Shown here: piece by piece, positions 32,901 through 46,720 of the stretch | Numbering within the stretch: position 1 is the first letter of the stretch | How the letters are laid out: each line of letters starts with the position of its first letter | NCBI GenBank assembly: GCA_958450365.1 | Contig: CAUEEP010000905.1 | Span: 62,001-126,000 of the forward strand | DNA length: 64,000 bases | Source: Mesorhabditis belari | Taxonomy: Eukaryota; Nematoda; Chromadorea; Rhabditida; Rhabditidae | Direction: 5' to 3' | The notes under the pieces: model-generated | Told to the model about the DNA's origin: nothing | The model's database searches: none | The model's input: the letters and a program-made list of their open reading frames with translations, nothing else | Position numbers and translations under genes: made by a program

Positions 32901-34075
32901 TCAATCATTTTTTATTAGATAAGCAAAAGTTGAAGCTTTTCCTCTCTTTTGATACTTCGAGTTTGAACTTTTCTTTTCTTCTTCAATCAAAATCCTGCTC
33001 GAAATGACATTTATCACTTAAAATGGAGCTCCCACGAGGTTCATAATAGTCAAAAGGCTAAACGAAACACTGTGATTTTCTTTCCAAATCTCTTTTGTGT
33101 TTCGTTTTGTCTAATTTACCTAGACTTACCATTGAAGATTTGCAGAAGAAAACCAGAAATCATTTGGTTACAAAATTTCTCTTTTGCTCTTTGATTACAA
33201 AATTTCACCCATTGAGAGGGAAATTTGACGAAAGAAACTTTCGATTTTGCCTTTCGTGGAAAATTTTCTACTTATTTTGATTTGATTCTGCATTTTGCGG
33301 AAAGTTGCGTAATGAAATCGTTTTGGAATTGATTTAGAATTAAAATTTTTGTCTCTAGGTGCAATAAACCGGGCGTTCGGAAAAGAAGTGGTCATCGGTT
33401 TGAGTCTGGAGAGATTTTCTCCTTGTTTTTTCAAGGCTCATGGTGTCAGAAGTGGTTTTGCCTCACACAACAAGATGAAGTTGATTTTTTTGATGATTTT
33501 GTGAATCAAAAAAAGATGGCATGGTCATGCATCGGCTGGGGGGCTCAAAATCCACGTATAGATAGATAGAGAGACTTTATTCAGGACATGAAATAAAGTG
33601 CGTAATAAAATACTTGACCTGTAAACTCACTTTGAGCTCTCAATATTCTGATTTTCCTAAAAACAGTCGAAATTTTGTTTTCCCCATTTCCCTAGAATCC
33701 ATAAAGTTGATGTTAACAAATCCCCTGTGAGTCATGAGATCAAAAACTCTTTCTGAAAAACATTTGTAATGAATTACTCAATTCGTTTTGTTGTTTTCAA
33801 AGATCAAGTAAGAAATTAACTATCCCTTTTCAATCTAATCTCATTTTCTCATTGATCCGTATTGATTCTCTTCCGTTAATCATTAAACAATGATTAACGG
33901 AAGAGAATTTCAATACGGAAGTGAAAAAAAACGACAATGAAAACAATGACAACATTGAAAACAAGAAAATTACATAATTTTTATTATTAAAGATTTTCTG
34001 TCTTGTTTCTGATTTCAGAATTTGAATGAGGAAAGGGGCTAAGTTTACACAAAAAAAGAAAACCGGTGAAAGGAT
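32901..34075. other. Intergenic with a small hairpin at 33855-33926
   Basis: No gene is supported. A strong hairpin is formed by CTCTTCCGTTAATCATT and its complement AATGATTAACGGAAGAG, continued by CCGTATTG / CAATACGG, around a 5-nt loop centred near 33891. It may be a tiny MITE. Confidence 0.6.
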
Positions 34076-34079
34076 GTGT

Positions 34080-34196
34080 TCTGGTAACAAAGTAGAGCTG
34101 GTAACAAAGTAGAGTTGGTAACAAAGTAGAGCTGGTAACAAAGTAGAGTTGGTAACAAAGTAGGGCTGGTAACAAAGTAGAGTTGGTAACAAAGCT
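34080..34196. repeat. 17-bp tandem repeat GGTAACAAAGTAGAGCT
   Basis: Seven copies alternating GAGCT and GAGTT. The ORFs on the minus strand (LCYQLYFVT) are by-products. Confidence 0.92.
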
Positions 34197-35450
34197 CAAA
34201 GATCAATTGAATAGATTGCGCAAAGTTTCAATTTCGTTACGCTCCATTATTTTGGTCTGTGAAAAGTTTGTTAGGTAAAAAGTGAAGCAAAAACTATAAG
34301 AGGAGACAAATTAGCATTTATTTCAACGTTATGTCAACAAATAGCTTTGCTTTGCTACAAAAATGCTTGGGAAAGTATCTACAATTGATCAAATATCAAA
34401 CTCTTCTAGAATTCGATTGATGGACATCACAAAAGCCAAAACAGCCCATCAAAAAGTCAAACAAGACACCAAATTCGACAAATTTTCCAAGAAAATCCTC
34501 ATCAAAGATTATTTTGTACGTCAAAAAAATGGAGATTTAGATGGAATTATATATGTAATATATGTAATATGTATAATAATGTATAATTTATAATAAATTA
34601 TATATGTAATAACAATTTTTGAAATATAAAGAGACAAAGATTGACTACGTAAATGAGCAAAAATATCGGAAATCTTTGGAAATCTTTTGAAATCTTTTGA
34701 ATATCTTTAAGAATGTCGGATTTGCTTTGGAAAATACGGAAAATATGGAAAATACTGGATTAAGTATTGAGTCTGCTGTGTAGTCGGATTTCCGCGTTTC
34801 TTTCCCGAATTTGAGAGCATCACATTTGAATATAGAAAAAATTTATGAACTTTTGGGAAATACCGAAACTGTACAATGATTGTAGTGTGTCGTTTGGGGA
34901 CAACAATAGAATAGAAACAATAAACTGTACATCTTGTGATTGTAGTATGTCGTTTGGGGACAACAATCGAATAGAAACTCTCTGTGAACGTCACCCGGAT
35001 CTAGATTGGGAATAATTTTCAATGAATTTTTTTTTTCAATGAAAGAAACGATTTTCTACTTGTTGATGACTAAAATGAACATTTTTATTTTTCTCAGATG
35101 ATCGTCTTGTTTTTTTAAAGTTATCTTCATGTTTCCAAGGGGTTCCGAGCAAAGTAGCACTGAAATTTTCAATGCCGGACTTGAATCAAACTGAAGTTTA
35201 TAAATCAAACTGAAGTCAAGGTATACTTTGTGCTTTTTGCTCCTAAACACACCCTTTCTAACGCACTGTTGAATCATTCATCATTCCAGAACACTTCTTG
35301 AAGTTATGATTAGGTTTCGAGAAGAAAATGGACAATCAAGTGAACCAGAAAGGGGTAGTAATGTTTCAGTAGAGCACAAAGAACAACTTGTGAAGAGCCT
35401 AATCACTCAATTTCGGATTGATAAGTGAGATTTGCTTGGTTTGTGGTTCA
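34197..35450. other. Intergenic with a duplicated ~40-bp segment
   Basis: GTCGTTTGGGGACAACAAT with its flanks (GATTGTAGT.T..... AGAATAGAAAC) occurs twice, at about 34878-34920 and 34938-34980. A 73-residue minus-strand frame at 35056-35277 has no motif that I recognise. The rest is AT-rich. Confidence 0.45.
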
Positions 35451-35454
35451 TCCA

Positions 35455-35682
35455 TTGGCCCCATTGGTCCATTGCTCCAAGATCCATTGGCTACATAGCA
35501 AGATCCATTGGCTCCATTGCTCCAAGATCCATTGGCTACATAGCAAGATCCATTGGCTCCATTGCTCCAAGATCCATTGGCTACATAGCAAGATCCATTG
35601 GCTCCATTGCTCCAAGATCCATTGGCTACATAGCAAGATCCATTGGCTCCATTGCTCCAAGATCCATTGGCTACATAGCTAA
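35455..35682. repeat. 45-bp minisatellite, five copies
   Basis: The unit combines GATCCATTGGCTACATAGCA with GATCCATTGGCTCCATTGCTCCAA, so each 45-mer is itself two related halves. The copies are nearly identical. All frames on both strands stay open (e.g. NGSCYVANGSWS), which is a by-product of the multiple-of-three length. Confidence 0.95.
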
Positions 35683-36186
35683 TTAAGTGCCATGTCAAAA
35701 AGTCTATAAATGAAGAATCAAAGATATTTGTTTACATCAGAAAATGTTTGTTTGTTTAGATTTCAGAGAGCTCAACCGCTCAAAGCAACTCAACTTTTGA
35801 GCAACTCAAAAGTTGAGTTGCTCAAAAGGTCAACCATCAACAATAAGATTCAAAACTTAAAACATAAATCACTGATCAATAATTAGTTACTGTGCTTGAA
35901 ACTGTTCTAACTGTACCGGATTTTGTCACATGGAAGGGTCATTGTTTCCCTCTCAAACGTGCTTTTTTCATATCATTTTACTCTTTTTTTCCCTTATTCC
36001 TACAGTCATGAACCCTTTCTTCAAAAAGCCAAAAAAAAAAAATTAAGCCGATTATCCTTTCACCTTCTTGGGGTTCATATCATTATTTCTTTTTTTTTTC
36101 CTCCAAATTTTGAGAACTTCTGATAAACCTTGAAGAAAGCAAACCCGATTCTATTGAAAGTAACACTGAGAATTTCTATTTGCAAA
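35683..36186. promoter_or_regulatory. Upstream region of the ShKT gene
   Basis: Contains a near-perfect inverted repeat at about 35782-35824 (GCAACTCAACTTTTGAG and its complement around a 2-nt loop) and T/A-rich tracts. No TATA box is clear; the stretch before the ATG (AGTAACACTGAG) is unremarkable. Confidence 0.4.
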
Positions 36187-37028
36187 ATGAAAGCTATTTT
36201 TGTGGCTGGTTTTCTTGTGAGCTTGTGCTATTCAATGGTGAGTTTATAAAGTTATAGTATAATTAAATTGCAGATTTCAGCCAGCTGATATGGCTGAGGT
36301 TTTTGGCTTGAAACCGCATGAGTTGAACAACATTTGTGATTTGGGACGTGAGTGAAGATTTGGTATTAAGTAGAGTACGGTAGTTTACGGTGCTCTAGTA
36401 GAGTGCGGTAGTTTACGGTGCTCTAGTAGAGGGCGGTAGTTTACGATAGGTTACAGTAATCTTTGAAGTGTTCTCCTTTCACCAAACACAACTAAATTTC
36501 TTTACGTAAGAACATTAGACAACATATTGCTTGATTGTCTGCAATTTCAGCGTGCATCAACAACATGTGCCCAGCGGCAAAAGGCGTTCAATATTGGTGT
36601 TGCCCCTACAATTGGGAATGTTGCAGGGTTTAATTTGATTGATTTCAAAGTGATTTTCAAACAAAATTTAGACAATTCCGATGATAAGCGATGCGGCTCC
36701 AGGTGAGGTTTTTTTAAACAAATAACCATTCTGTCTAGCTTCCGACTTCTGAAAGCTTTAAAGTCTTGTTTTCTCTTTTAAAATCCAAACTTGATCAAAT
36801 CTCTATGAATTTAAAAAGAATCAAAGTGTTTACTAGCTTTTTCAAATAGCACAAAACTCAATCAAAAGGAGAGCTTATCGTTAAACTGTAATTTCAGGCA
36901 CTTGCATGGATCGCAGGAACTTTATGTCAGCTGAATCGGATTGTGCGGCGAAGAAACATTTATGCAATGATCCAAACTATGTCGAAATGATGCGCGTCGA
37001 GTGCCCAAAGAGTTGCGGATTTTGTTGA
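36187..37028 (+). CDS. Small secreted cysteine-rich protein with ShKT domain
   Basis: Five exons (36187-36237, 36281-36347, 36551-36627, 36672-36702, 36898-37028) encode about 118 residues. A signal peptide is clear (MKAIFVAGFLVSLCYS). The middle part is cysteine-rich (PCINNMCPAAKG, YWCCPYNWECC). The last exon is a complete six-Cys ShKT domain: CMDRRNFMSAESDC, KHLCNDPNY, ECPKSCGFC, then stop. The ShKT fold is widespread in secreted nematode proteins and is not by itself evidence of toxicity; this one also lacks recognisable enzyme modules. Intron 2 carries a 28-bp tandem repeat (36365-36450). Its function is unknown; a cuticular, pharyngeal or secreted role is possible. Confidence 0.88.
36365..36450. 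repeat. 28-bp tandem repeat in ShKT intron 2
   Basis: Three copies of a unit built from TAGAGTGCGGTAGTTTACGG and TGCTCTAG; the third is diverged (GGGCGG, ACGATAGG). Confidence 0.85.
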
Positions 37029-37244
37029 GCTCACAATCAGCAAAAGACTAATAAAGATTTTTTTTTCTTCGAGACTCGAGAATGACTCAAAGAATGGTTT
37101 CGATTTTGATTTGAGTGATGCAAAAAGTCAGCAAAAGTAGATTTTTGATTTATCTGCATCAGAAATCGACGTCATAACATTTTGAACACTTTGAGAATGA
37201 CAAATTTTATGAGAAAATTTGTAAACAAAGTTCGTTTTAGGTAC

Positions 37245-37525
37245 CGTATTTCTTCGAATAGAAGACCGGGTAAAGAGTATCATCGCGTACTCCTGCGTAG
37301 CAGCCCTTTTTAAAATTTCTTTTCTGCATAAAAGCTTTCAATCAAGTGCTATAGAGCTGGAAAATGGCTCAAAAATACCACATGAGCTAACAGATTTTTG
37401 AGCCATTTTCCAGCTCTATAGCACTTGATTGAAAGCTTTTATGCAGAAAAGAAATTTTAAAAAGGGCTGCTACGCAGGAGTACGCGATGATACTCTTTAC
37501 GCGGTCTTCTATTCGAAGAAATACG
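37245..37525. mobile_element. Palindromic hairpin MITE, 281 bp
   Basis: The two arms (37245-37380 and 37392-37525) are almost perfect complements, with ends CGTATTTCTTCGAATAGAAG and CTTCTATTCGAAGAAATACG and a loop of only about 10 nt. A shorter relative sits at 575-640. There is no coding capacity. Such full-length foldbacks are potential sources of long double-stranded RNA if transcribed. Confidence 0.92.
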
Positions 37526-38249
37526 CTATCTTTTTGATTTGATTGAGTTGACTTTTGGCTTCTGCCAAAAGTGCGTTTTCTAAAACGTGTCAATTTGTGA
37601 AGACTATCGTAATCCACAATTAAACTATCGTAAATTCACAACTCTATTTTTAAAACCTCTTTACGACATTGCAACCTCTGCAACAAAAATCTGTACATCT
37701 CCCTTTGTGAGCAATAAAAGATCGAGCAATAAAAGAACAATAAAAGAGCCGTCATTTTCAGACTGTACACACGAAAACAAATAACGTTAGCACCAGACAG
37801 AATCTCCCTTCATTTTTATTTCAAATCAAAAATTTTGCGCACTCACTTTTTATTTCTTCAGAGATTTTCGTTACTTTTTTGAATCGAGAAATTTATGCAT
37901 TGCTTTTTGTTGAATCTTGTTTATGTCACTGCTTTGCGTTTCACTTGATTGATTAAAGCGTAAATGGCAGGCTTACAGTTAATGTGTAAATGGAAGGAAA
38001 AACAGCTTAAGGCCCGAATTTTCGTTGAAACTTTAAAAGATCAACCTTTTCTTTGCTTTGATCGGTAGATATGTGGTAGATATTGAAATCTTGCTCGCTT
38101 TCACCCAAGTACTCTCAAAATTGACCTATCTCCAGTTTGAAAATCGTTTCTTTTTTTTTCGTAAACTATCCAGAGTCAACTAGGATTACACCATTTTAGC
38201 TTTTTGTTAAATTCCACGAAACGTTTATGCCTTATTTTTTTCTCTTTAG
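37526..38249. promoter_or_regulatory. Upstream region of prmt-1
   Basis: Contains a short GCAATAAAAGA repeat at about 37710-37745. A TCTCTTTAG acceptor ends exactly at the prmt-1 ATG, suggesting trans-splicing. No TATA box is apparent. Confidence 0.45.
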
Positions 38250-39705
<1,456 letters not shown>

Positions 39706-39880
39706 TTTGTGTTTCTGATATCAATCTTTTAGTAATTTTCCCACTTTGAGTCTCTTGTTGATTTTCTTTTTGCTACGAGTAATTTGTGTGCCCCGTGAGC
39801 ATTGTTGATTTGTCGTTGTTTTTGTTACCTTGGCATATTCTTTTTACTTTGATTTGCTTCCCTTAAAATTGTTACTATAC

Positions 39881-39886
39881 AATAAA
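39881..39886 (+). terminator. Polyadenylation signal of prmt-1
   Basis: AATAAA 176 bp after the stop codon, in a T-rich 3' region. Confidence 0.7.
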
Positions 39887-40138
39887 TATTTTCAAATAAC
39901 TTCTTTTCCATAATGTGGCAGTCAAGCCACTAGATACCTAAAATTTTGGAGCGATAAATTTGATCCCAAAAATGGGAAGAAATCATAACTTTTCCCACAT
40001 TGAGTCATTCAGGGCTATTGGCGCTCCTCTTGAGGGTTTTGTGGGTGGGGAAAAGTTTTGACATTTTTGCGGTTTTAGTTTCTTTTGGCTTTCAAGGATT
40101 TGCAAAGCAAACGATAACTTCTTCTCAGACTCGTAATA

Positions 40139-43100
40139 ATGTCTCGGAATCGAGGTCTCATCGACGCTCCGAACGACGACTATGGAGAGATGGCATCATC
40201 GGCGATTCCCTCAGTTTCCCTCCAATTGGAACACTTGCGAGAAACAGCGGATTTGGGAACAAGGATGACACAAAGCGGTTGGTTAGACTTTTGACTTATC
40301 TGATAACCTTTTCCAGTATCGCTTATCAAACTGACTTTAAAGACTGAAAAATCTGTTTTAGGAACTGTTGGGGTGTCGGGACTTGGTGATCGTTACTATG
40401 CACGTGGACGGGAATTCGAACTTTTGAAGACAGTACCGATCCCTTTGGAACTACAACAACAAATGCAGCGTGAGTGTAGTTATCAAAAGATTACTAAATC
40501 ATATTCATATTTAGAAACACGAAGTCGCTTTGAGATGGGACTATTTCCTGAAATTGCCCGTGCCTGGGTGACGATCGATTGCGATATTTTTATGTGGAAC
40601 TACGAAACAAAGTAAGCAGACGGGTTTAGACTGAATTATTGGTATTTAGTGATGATCTTGCTTACTTCGACGGAATTCAGAACACCATTGTGAAGATTTC
40701 ACTAGCCAGGCCTAAAACTGGCGTCTTTCAGGTTGTTCTTTTGGAGTTTATTTGTAGAAAAGACATTTAGGCGCATGTTCATTGGGTGCTTGTAGTAGCG
40801 ACGGTTCTTGATGTCCAACTTTTGGCGGTGACTGTTACAGGACGCGAAGTCTCGATCATCCCTGAAACCTTGTTCAAAGTAAGCTTTTTATCGATTGCAA
40901 TTGTATTGATTCTTCATAATGCAAAACTCGTTTCTTATTTTAGGTTGACGTGGAAAATGCGCTTGTGAATGATATTGTGTCTACGGCTGCGGGAAGAATC
41001 TTTTTCACAGCGAATGAAAATCTTTTTGAACTTGAATATTACGTAAGTTCTCTGATGTTAAACTATGTAAATCATTGTTTAGGATAATGGATGGTTCAGG
41101 CGACATTGTAAGAAAGTAAATCGGTCCACTAATCTATTGCAATCGTTTATCCCTTTCCTTTCTCCCGTCACTGGTAGGATTTGCTTTGTTTTCCCACAAA
41201 AGTTGTTTTAGAAGAAATTCTTCAAGTTGTTGTCGACAATTCTCGTCATCTTTTGTTTGCGCTCACGAAAAGAAGCTCTCTTCAGGTAGTGTTCTTTCGT
41301 ATCCACGTAAATTTTATATTCAGGTTTATGATCTTGGCGTGAAAGGAAATGCATGCACAAAAATCACCAATCTCACAAGTGGACAAATTATTGTTGGGTT
41401 TTTCCTTTTCAAAGCAAAAGTTTTTTAGCACGAAGCCTCAGCGATGTCTGGTGGACAGCATGATCCGAGCATGTTCTCAAATATTATTCGGATTATTCCA
41501 TTATATGCGGAAAATTCCCATCAATTGAACTTGGTAAGTGGTTATTTCACTATTTGTAAGTCAGACTTCTTTAGCTTGCTGTAACGGCTCGAGGTGTTCG
41601 GCTGTATTTTTCGGTTTTGCCTAAACAAGCACAGCCACCACAAGGGCAGTATGTTGCACATTTGGTGAGTGTCATATCAATAACTTTTAATGGTTCCCAA
41701 TTTAGTCTATGTCTCAAATGGAAGCACGCCCGATTTGTCTCCGAATCTGCCATATTCGATTTGCTCCTGGACTTTGTCCTACTTCAACGTATCGTGATCC
41801 CGCTGATGGTGCTTACATGTCTCAAGCGAGCAATTGTGAGCTTGTATTCTTTACTTTAAAGCAACAAATTTAGCCACTTGCATTCTTGCCACTCACCCTC
41901 AAGGACGGTTCATGCTGTTTGCAATCTCGGATTTGTACCATCCGGCTAGTAGAAGCTTTGTTGAAACCATTGTATGTTCAAAATAGTTTATCCATGTAAA
42001 AGAAAGTTTAGAGTGAATTCATGCTGAATGGACCTGTTTGGGCCATACACGTTCAATCAAAGCCGGTAAGCTGTTACAAAACAATAAATGAATATTTTGG
42101 ATCTAGTTGTGTTCGTCAGAAGCTCCAATGGGCGACCTCATTCCGCCTGCTCAAACACATCCATTCTATCGAATGCACGCAAACGCACCCGAAGTCATTA
42201 CAATCTTCACTAGTGAGGTATGTTTAAGTTTTGCTTTCATGATATTTCTTTTTCAGGGTTTGAGTCTCTACCAACAAAGGCCCCCAGTCCTTGCATTACG
42301 TGAGGCACTAACTGAGCATGGGTTTGAAGGCAGCGAAATCGAAGTTTTGTTGAAGGAAATGGGTCCAGTGAATGCGTTGGTGCTTGCATTGATGCTTCTT
42401 TCATCTGAGAAACCGGTTGATCAACAACATCATGATAAAGTTTGTGATATGAAAATACTAAAAATTGAGTATTCTTTTTAGGCATTGAGACTTTTCTACT
42501 CGCTCAAAGATGAGCCCGAAATGGTTGATGTGGATCAAGTGAGAGATTGGAATGACGCGAATGACTCTTTTCGAGACTGGAATGCCAGAATGCGATGTAA
42601 GTAGCTGGGATTTAGAGATTAGTCACATAGGATAAGGAGCTGATTGCATTTAGGCCGAATAATGTTTAATGCTTTCTAGCTCCATTGCGTTCATCAACCC
42701 CGTTTCACGAACGAACCATGGCCAGTCCGATGAATTTGAATGGTCACAGTCCGATAGGAACGCACGATTACTCATTCACTCATGGGAATTCCTTCTACCA
42801 ATTCAGGCAATTTTACGAATTGATCATTCAACACTTTATTACGTTTAGACCTTCAAAGAGGCATGATGCCCTCTATGCATATTTTGCAAGACTTGTTGCT
42901 CCACTTTGGAGTCAGCCCATTGTGTTGGTGAACGATGGACGGGTATAGTTTAACCTTTTCGGTTAAGTATCTATAGTTTGCTATCTAGTTACATCCACTG
43001 GTTTCGGAAGCATCGTTGAATTGGCTATCTCATCAACTTCGTCTCTTTTTGGCTGCAATCGATGACAATAATCTAATCCCTCGACAACTGCCACCACAAG

Positions 43101-45643
43101 CCTCCGACTATACATCGCTCAACGCAAAGTTTAGTGGTGAGTTTTTGTGATAAACTTACATTCATTTGCTATTCATTTTAGCCGAAGCATATGCCCGCGA
43201 ACGTTCTTCAATCCTCGCCTTGCATGCACTCATCATTCTCACGCTGGAAACGTTGGCATTGTGGGCAGTTGCTGTCGAGTACGGAATGCATCAAGTCTCA
43301 GCCAGTGTAGATTCAAACGTACGAATTTATAAATTGCTTTTGAATATGCTTATAATATAATTATAAATTTTTAGAGCCTGATGCTTTTATCTGGCCGCCG
43401 TTTGTCCGATTTGGTGACCGGAGATTCAAACTTAAATAACGATTTGATCAAAGGATTGATAAAGTTAGTGTATTGCTAGTTTTATTTCACATTTCATGAC
43501 TTTCAGGTATTTCCTGGGTGACGAAGCGGGAACCCGCGACCTCTCGGATAGATTACGCAATGTTTGCCCAACTTTATACAGGTTTAAATTATAAACTCAG
43601 TGGTTAATAAGTCAATTTAGCAAAGAGGATGCACTAATCACAAATGCGACGGAAATGTTGGATAGAGCTTTACGGCAAGGACTCACATTGGAGTAAGTTT
43701 ATGAGAAGAATGAGAAGGTGAATTTGATTTAGCTCCCAAAACATCGTCCGCACAGCCGTGCTTTACTTGAAACAATCTATAAACAAGGTGTCGCTACCGG
43801 TTGTGAGTCAACAACTTTCTCAACGTGAGTTATGAGCATAGTACTTCAACATCAAAATTTTAGTGCAAAGCTACGATGCAATTGTTGAGTTATGCTTGTT
43901 GAGAGCAAAGAAGGACGATCCAAAACAATTGGCGATTGCCGCATATCGAAATGGTGGTGTTGCTGAGGGAAACAAGGAAATGGCCGAAGCATCAAATCGA
44001 CGAGAGAACTCTTACGCAGTCTTCAGACGATTGTTAGAGGATGTGGATGGAAAACTGGATGCGGTTAGCTTTAAGCCAAGTTTTTCCAAAAGCTATTTTA
44101 ACAAATATTTTGAGTGAGATTCAATAGAAAACTTTAGCAAACGATTCGAGACCAAATCAGCAAATGCGTACTTGCTTCCGATGATGAACTTGCACATGCA
44201 GCGTTGTTTCGATGGATGTTACAGAATCATCAAGCAGAGAAGATCATTCAGGTTTTTAATAACAGAAATTTTTGAACTGATTCATTTTAGAGTAAGTCGC
44301 AATTCGTGGAACAATTTCTTCAACATGAGATCGGTCGTGGTGGAGGGCATAAATATTTGGACTTGCTTTGGCGGTTAACATCAATTTTTAAACTATTTTA
44401 AACTTTTCCACTTTAGTTTCTATGAGAAATCAAACACTTTCGACAAAGCGGCTAAGTTATTGGTGCGACTCGCGGATTGTACAACAATGTTTGTGTGTTA
44501 CTTTAAACCATTTATTATAGTTTTTTCAGGCCAGAAATTACGTTGGATCAACGAATATCTTACTTGTCTCACGCGATTATGTGTGCCCAATCATCAACTG
44601 ATTCAAAAATCAAGGAAAAAATCCAAGAAATGCGCGATAAGTTGGACGTCGCAAATGTTCAGCTGAGTGCACGGTGAGTAGAATAATTTGTAAATTCTAC
44701 TAAAGAACTCCCTTTAGGCAAGCTCTCGCATCCATCGCCACACCACAATGCAGACAAGCCGTCAAGGAATTGGATAAATCACTTTTTGTACTACAGGTAA
44801 TTCTTTTCAAGAATTTTCAAATTTTCATTTTATAGGACCTATGTGAGCGATACGTTCAACCATTCCAACTCCATCGTGTGATGCTAGCCGCATATCGATG
44901 TGCTGCCTACTATAAAGAAGACGATATACACCGAGTTTGGAATGACATCATTGATCAAGGTTAGTTTGTATATTATTGCATATTTAATTCTTAAGTTTAG
45001 AGTTCAATGGCCAACAAGATTGTGCCTTCCAAAATGTTTTATCGTGCATTGGTGATTTGGCCTTGTTGTACAAAGGTGGAAATTATTTCCCCGAAGGTAA
45101 CTTTTCTTTAAATTGCTTAATTCTATTGCATTCAGAGTTCATTGTGCTCTTGTTGTTGGAAAAAACTCGAGATCGGCGCATGTCAGCAGATCTCTTTCCG
45201 CTTCTCCTCAAAAAGATGAAGATGCCGCTTGGCATTTTTCTCAAGTTTATCACGGAAGAGTTTCGGTTTGTTTCTTTGAAACTCTCCTATCTAATTTTAA
45301 CTTTAGTTCTGATCGTATCTGGTCAACCAATTTGAAAGCTCTTCGTTTCTTTGTCGACTTGACGGATAAAATGGTGAACAAGTTTATCGATGAAGCACAC
45401 TCATTGGAAGACAACAGAAAGTATGTTTTGATGGTGAATTAAAGAAATATTTTTTATTTAGACAAGCTGATTTGGATGCTTGCAAGACTCTTCTCGCACT
45501 AATCACTCTGACATTGAAGAAGCAGAACATTATTGAGGTAGAACTCGTTATAATCATCTATGTAACTGTTATTTCTTTAGATCGTGTCAGAATTGGACCA
45601 AATTGAGACTCTGAACGCTCGTCTGACTCATGGAAGATTCTAA
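40139..45643 (+). CDS. npp-8: Nucleoporin NUP155 (NUP170 family)
   Basis: A long gene of more than 20 exons for a scaffold nucleoporin of the inner ring of the nuclear pore. The start MSRNRGLIDAPNDDYG follows a TTCTCAG acceptor. N-terminal beta-propeller hallmarks follow: MGLFPEIARAWVTIDCDIFMWNY, YFDGIQNTIVKISLARPK, and LLFALTKRSSLQVYDLG. Later segments are HQLNLLAVTARGVRLYFS, FMLNGPVWAIH and GLSLYQQRPPVLALREAL. The C-terminal alpha-solenoid ends with SELDQIETLNARLTHGRF at 45643. The length, roughly 1,300 residues, fits the family. No lesion was noticed. It could be trans-spliced downstream of prmt-1, but the gap (433 bp) is longer than usual for an operon. Confidence 0.93.
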
Positions 45644-46720
45644 GGGCGGCATTATATTTTTTCCCAATTCCAAGTTGTTATTCGTTGTTGTTGTTGTTAA
45701 TTTATTGTCGCTCATCTGTTTGCGAAATATCCTAAGCCGTCTTTCAACCTTGTATTTCCTGCCCCATTTTCAAGTTGTTCTCTGAATGTTTTCCCTTGTA
45801 TACCGGTTCTTCTTCCCAACTTGTCCCGAGTTACATCCATTCTTTAAGTTATGCTCATGTTTATTTTTGGTTTAGTTATTTCCGATTGATTTAAACACAA
45901 ATTGGATCATTAAATTTGTCTGTTAATTCTAGGTTCTCATCAACTGTTATTGTGATCGGGCTTGCTCTCTTTTATAGGGTGAAATTTTCAAATTAACTTT
46001 TGTGTTTTTCTTCATCTCGTTGAGTAGTTCTCACATTTCTATTCGAGTGACCCTCTTTTCATCCATTATTCTCTCGGTTCATTATTAATTTAATTTGCAT
46101 TATGTTTAGTGTTTTGTCAAAGTGTTCTCGGTATTTTTCAAAGTAAATGAAATTATTTTAGTAGGAGTTTGAAATACGCATGTAACAGCTGATCATAGAC
46201 AGAGTTCCATAGAAGGCCTTTGATCTTGGGGATTATTGGCTTTTCGATTTCCATTTTCTGAACCATCCACAGAAGCCAATTTTAAAAAAACGCACCCGTG
46301 ACTTTCTGTCGGCGCCTAATTGCGTAAATTTTTGTGCCATTCATTGCCGTTTACTTGGAAAGGAAATGAAATAAGAATGTTTGAATTGTGTGTGAATGAT
46401 TGTTCGTTTTCACCAAGGAGACCATAATCATCAATTTTCGGGGTCCGATTTTTCCCGGCGACACGTCTGTCTAATTTGTGTCAGCAGGCAGCTAAATAGG
46501 GGTTTCGAGAGCTCACAAGTTGAAAGTCTGAAACATTTGGAAAACATGTTTTTTGCTTATTTGATTTGAGTTAGGTGGTATTTAAGCCACAGTTGTTGGT
46601 CAAGTATTTCGAGGAGTCGTTTGGAGTTTGCAATTCTCAATCAGCTTCTGTAGAAATTTCAAAATTGTACCCTTTTGAAACCTCATTTTGTACTCAAAAA
46701 ACCACTTTCAGCAATCAGCA
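45644..46720. other. Intergenic between NUP155 and the serpentine receptor
   Basis: The 3' untranslated and spacer region. No ORF of interest. A TTTCAG acceptor lies 9 bp upstream of the receptor ATG. Confidence 0.5.

Noticed and set aside
32199..32918. A 239-residue tyrosine-rich repeat ORF
   Set aside because: It is the translation of a 14-bp satellite that cycles through all three phases; there is no unique sequence or start context.
15589..32918. Possible CRISPR array in the regularly repeated segments
   Set aside because: Units are directly adjacent without unique spacers, and the genome is eukaryotic.
35399..35698. ORFs with NGSCYVANGSWS and related repeats on both strands
   Set aside because: By-products of a 45-bp minisatellite.
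36187..37028. Reading the ShKT protein as a toxin
   Set aside because: ShKT domains are very common in ordinary nematode secreted proteins; nothing here points to toxicity.
39881..40139. prmt-1 and NUP155 as an operon
   Set aside because: The 433-bp gap is long, and the acceptor before NUP155 could equally be for SL1; kept only as a possibility.
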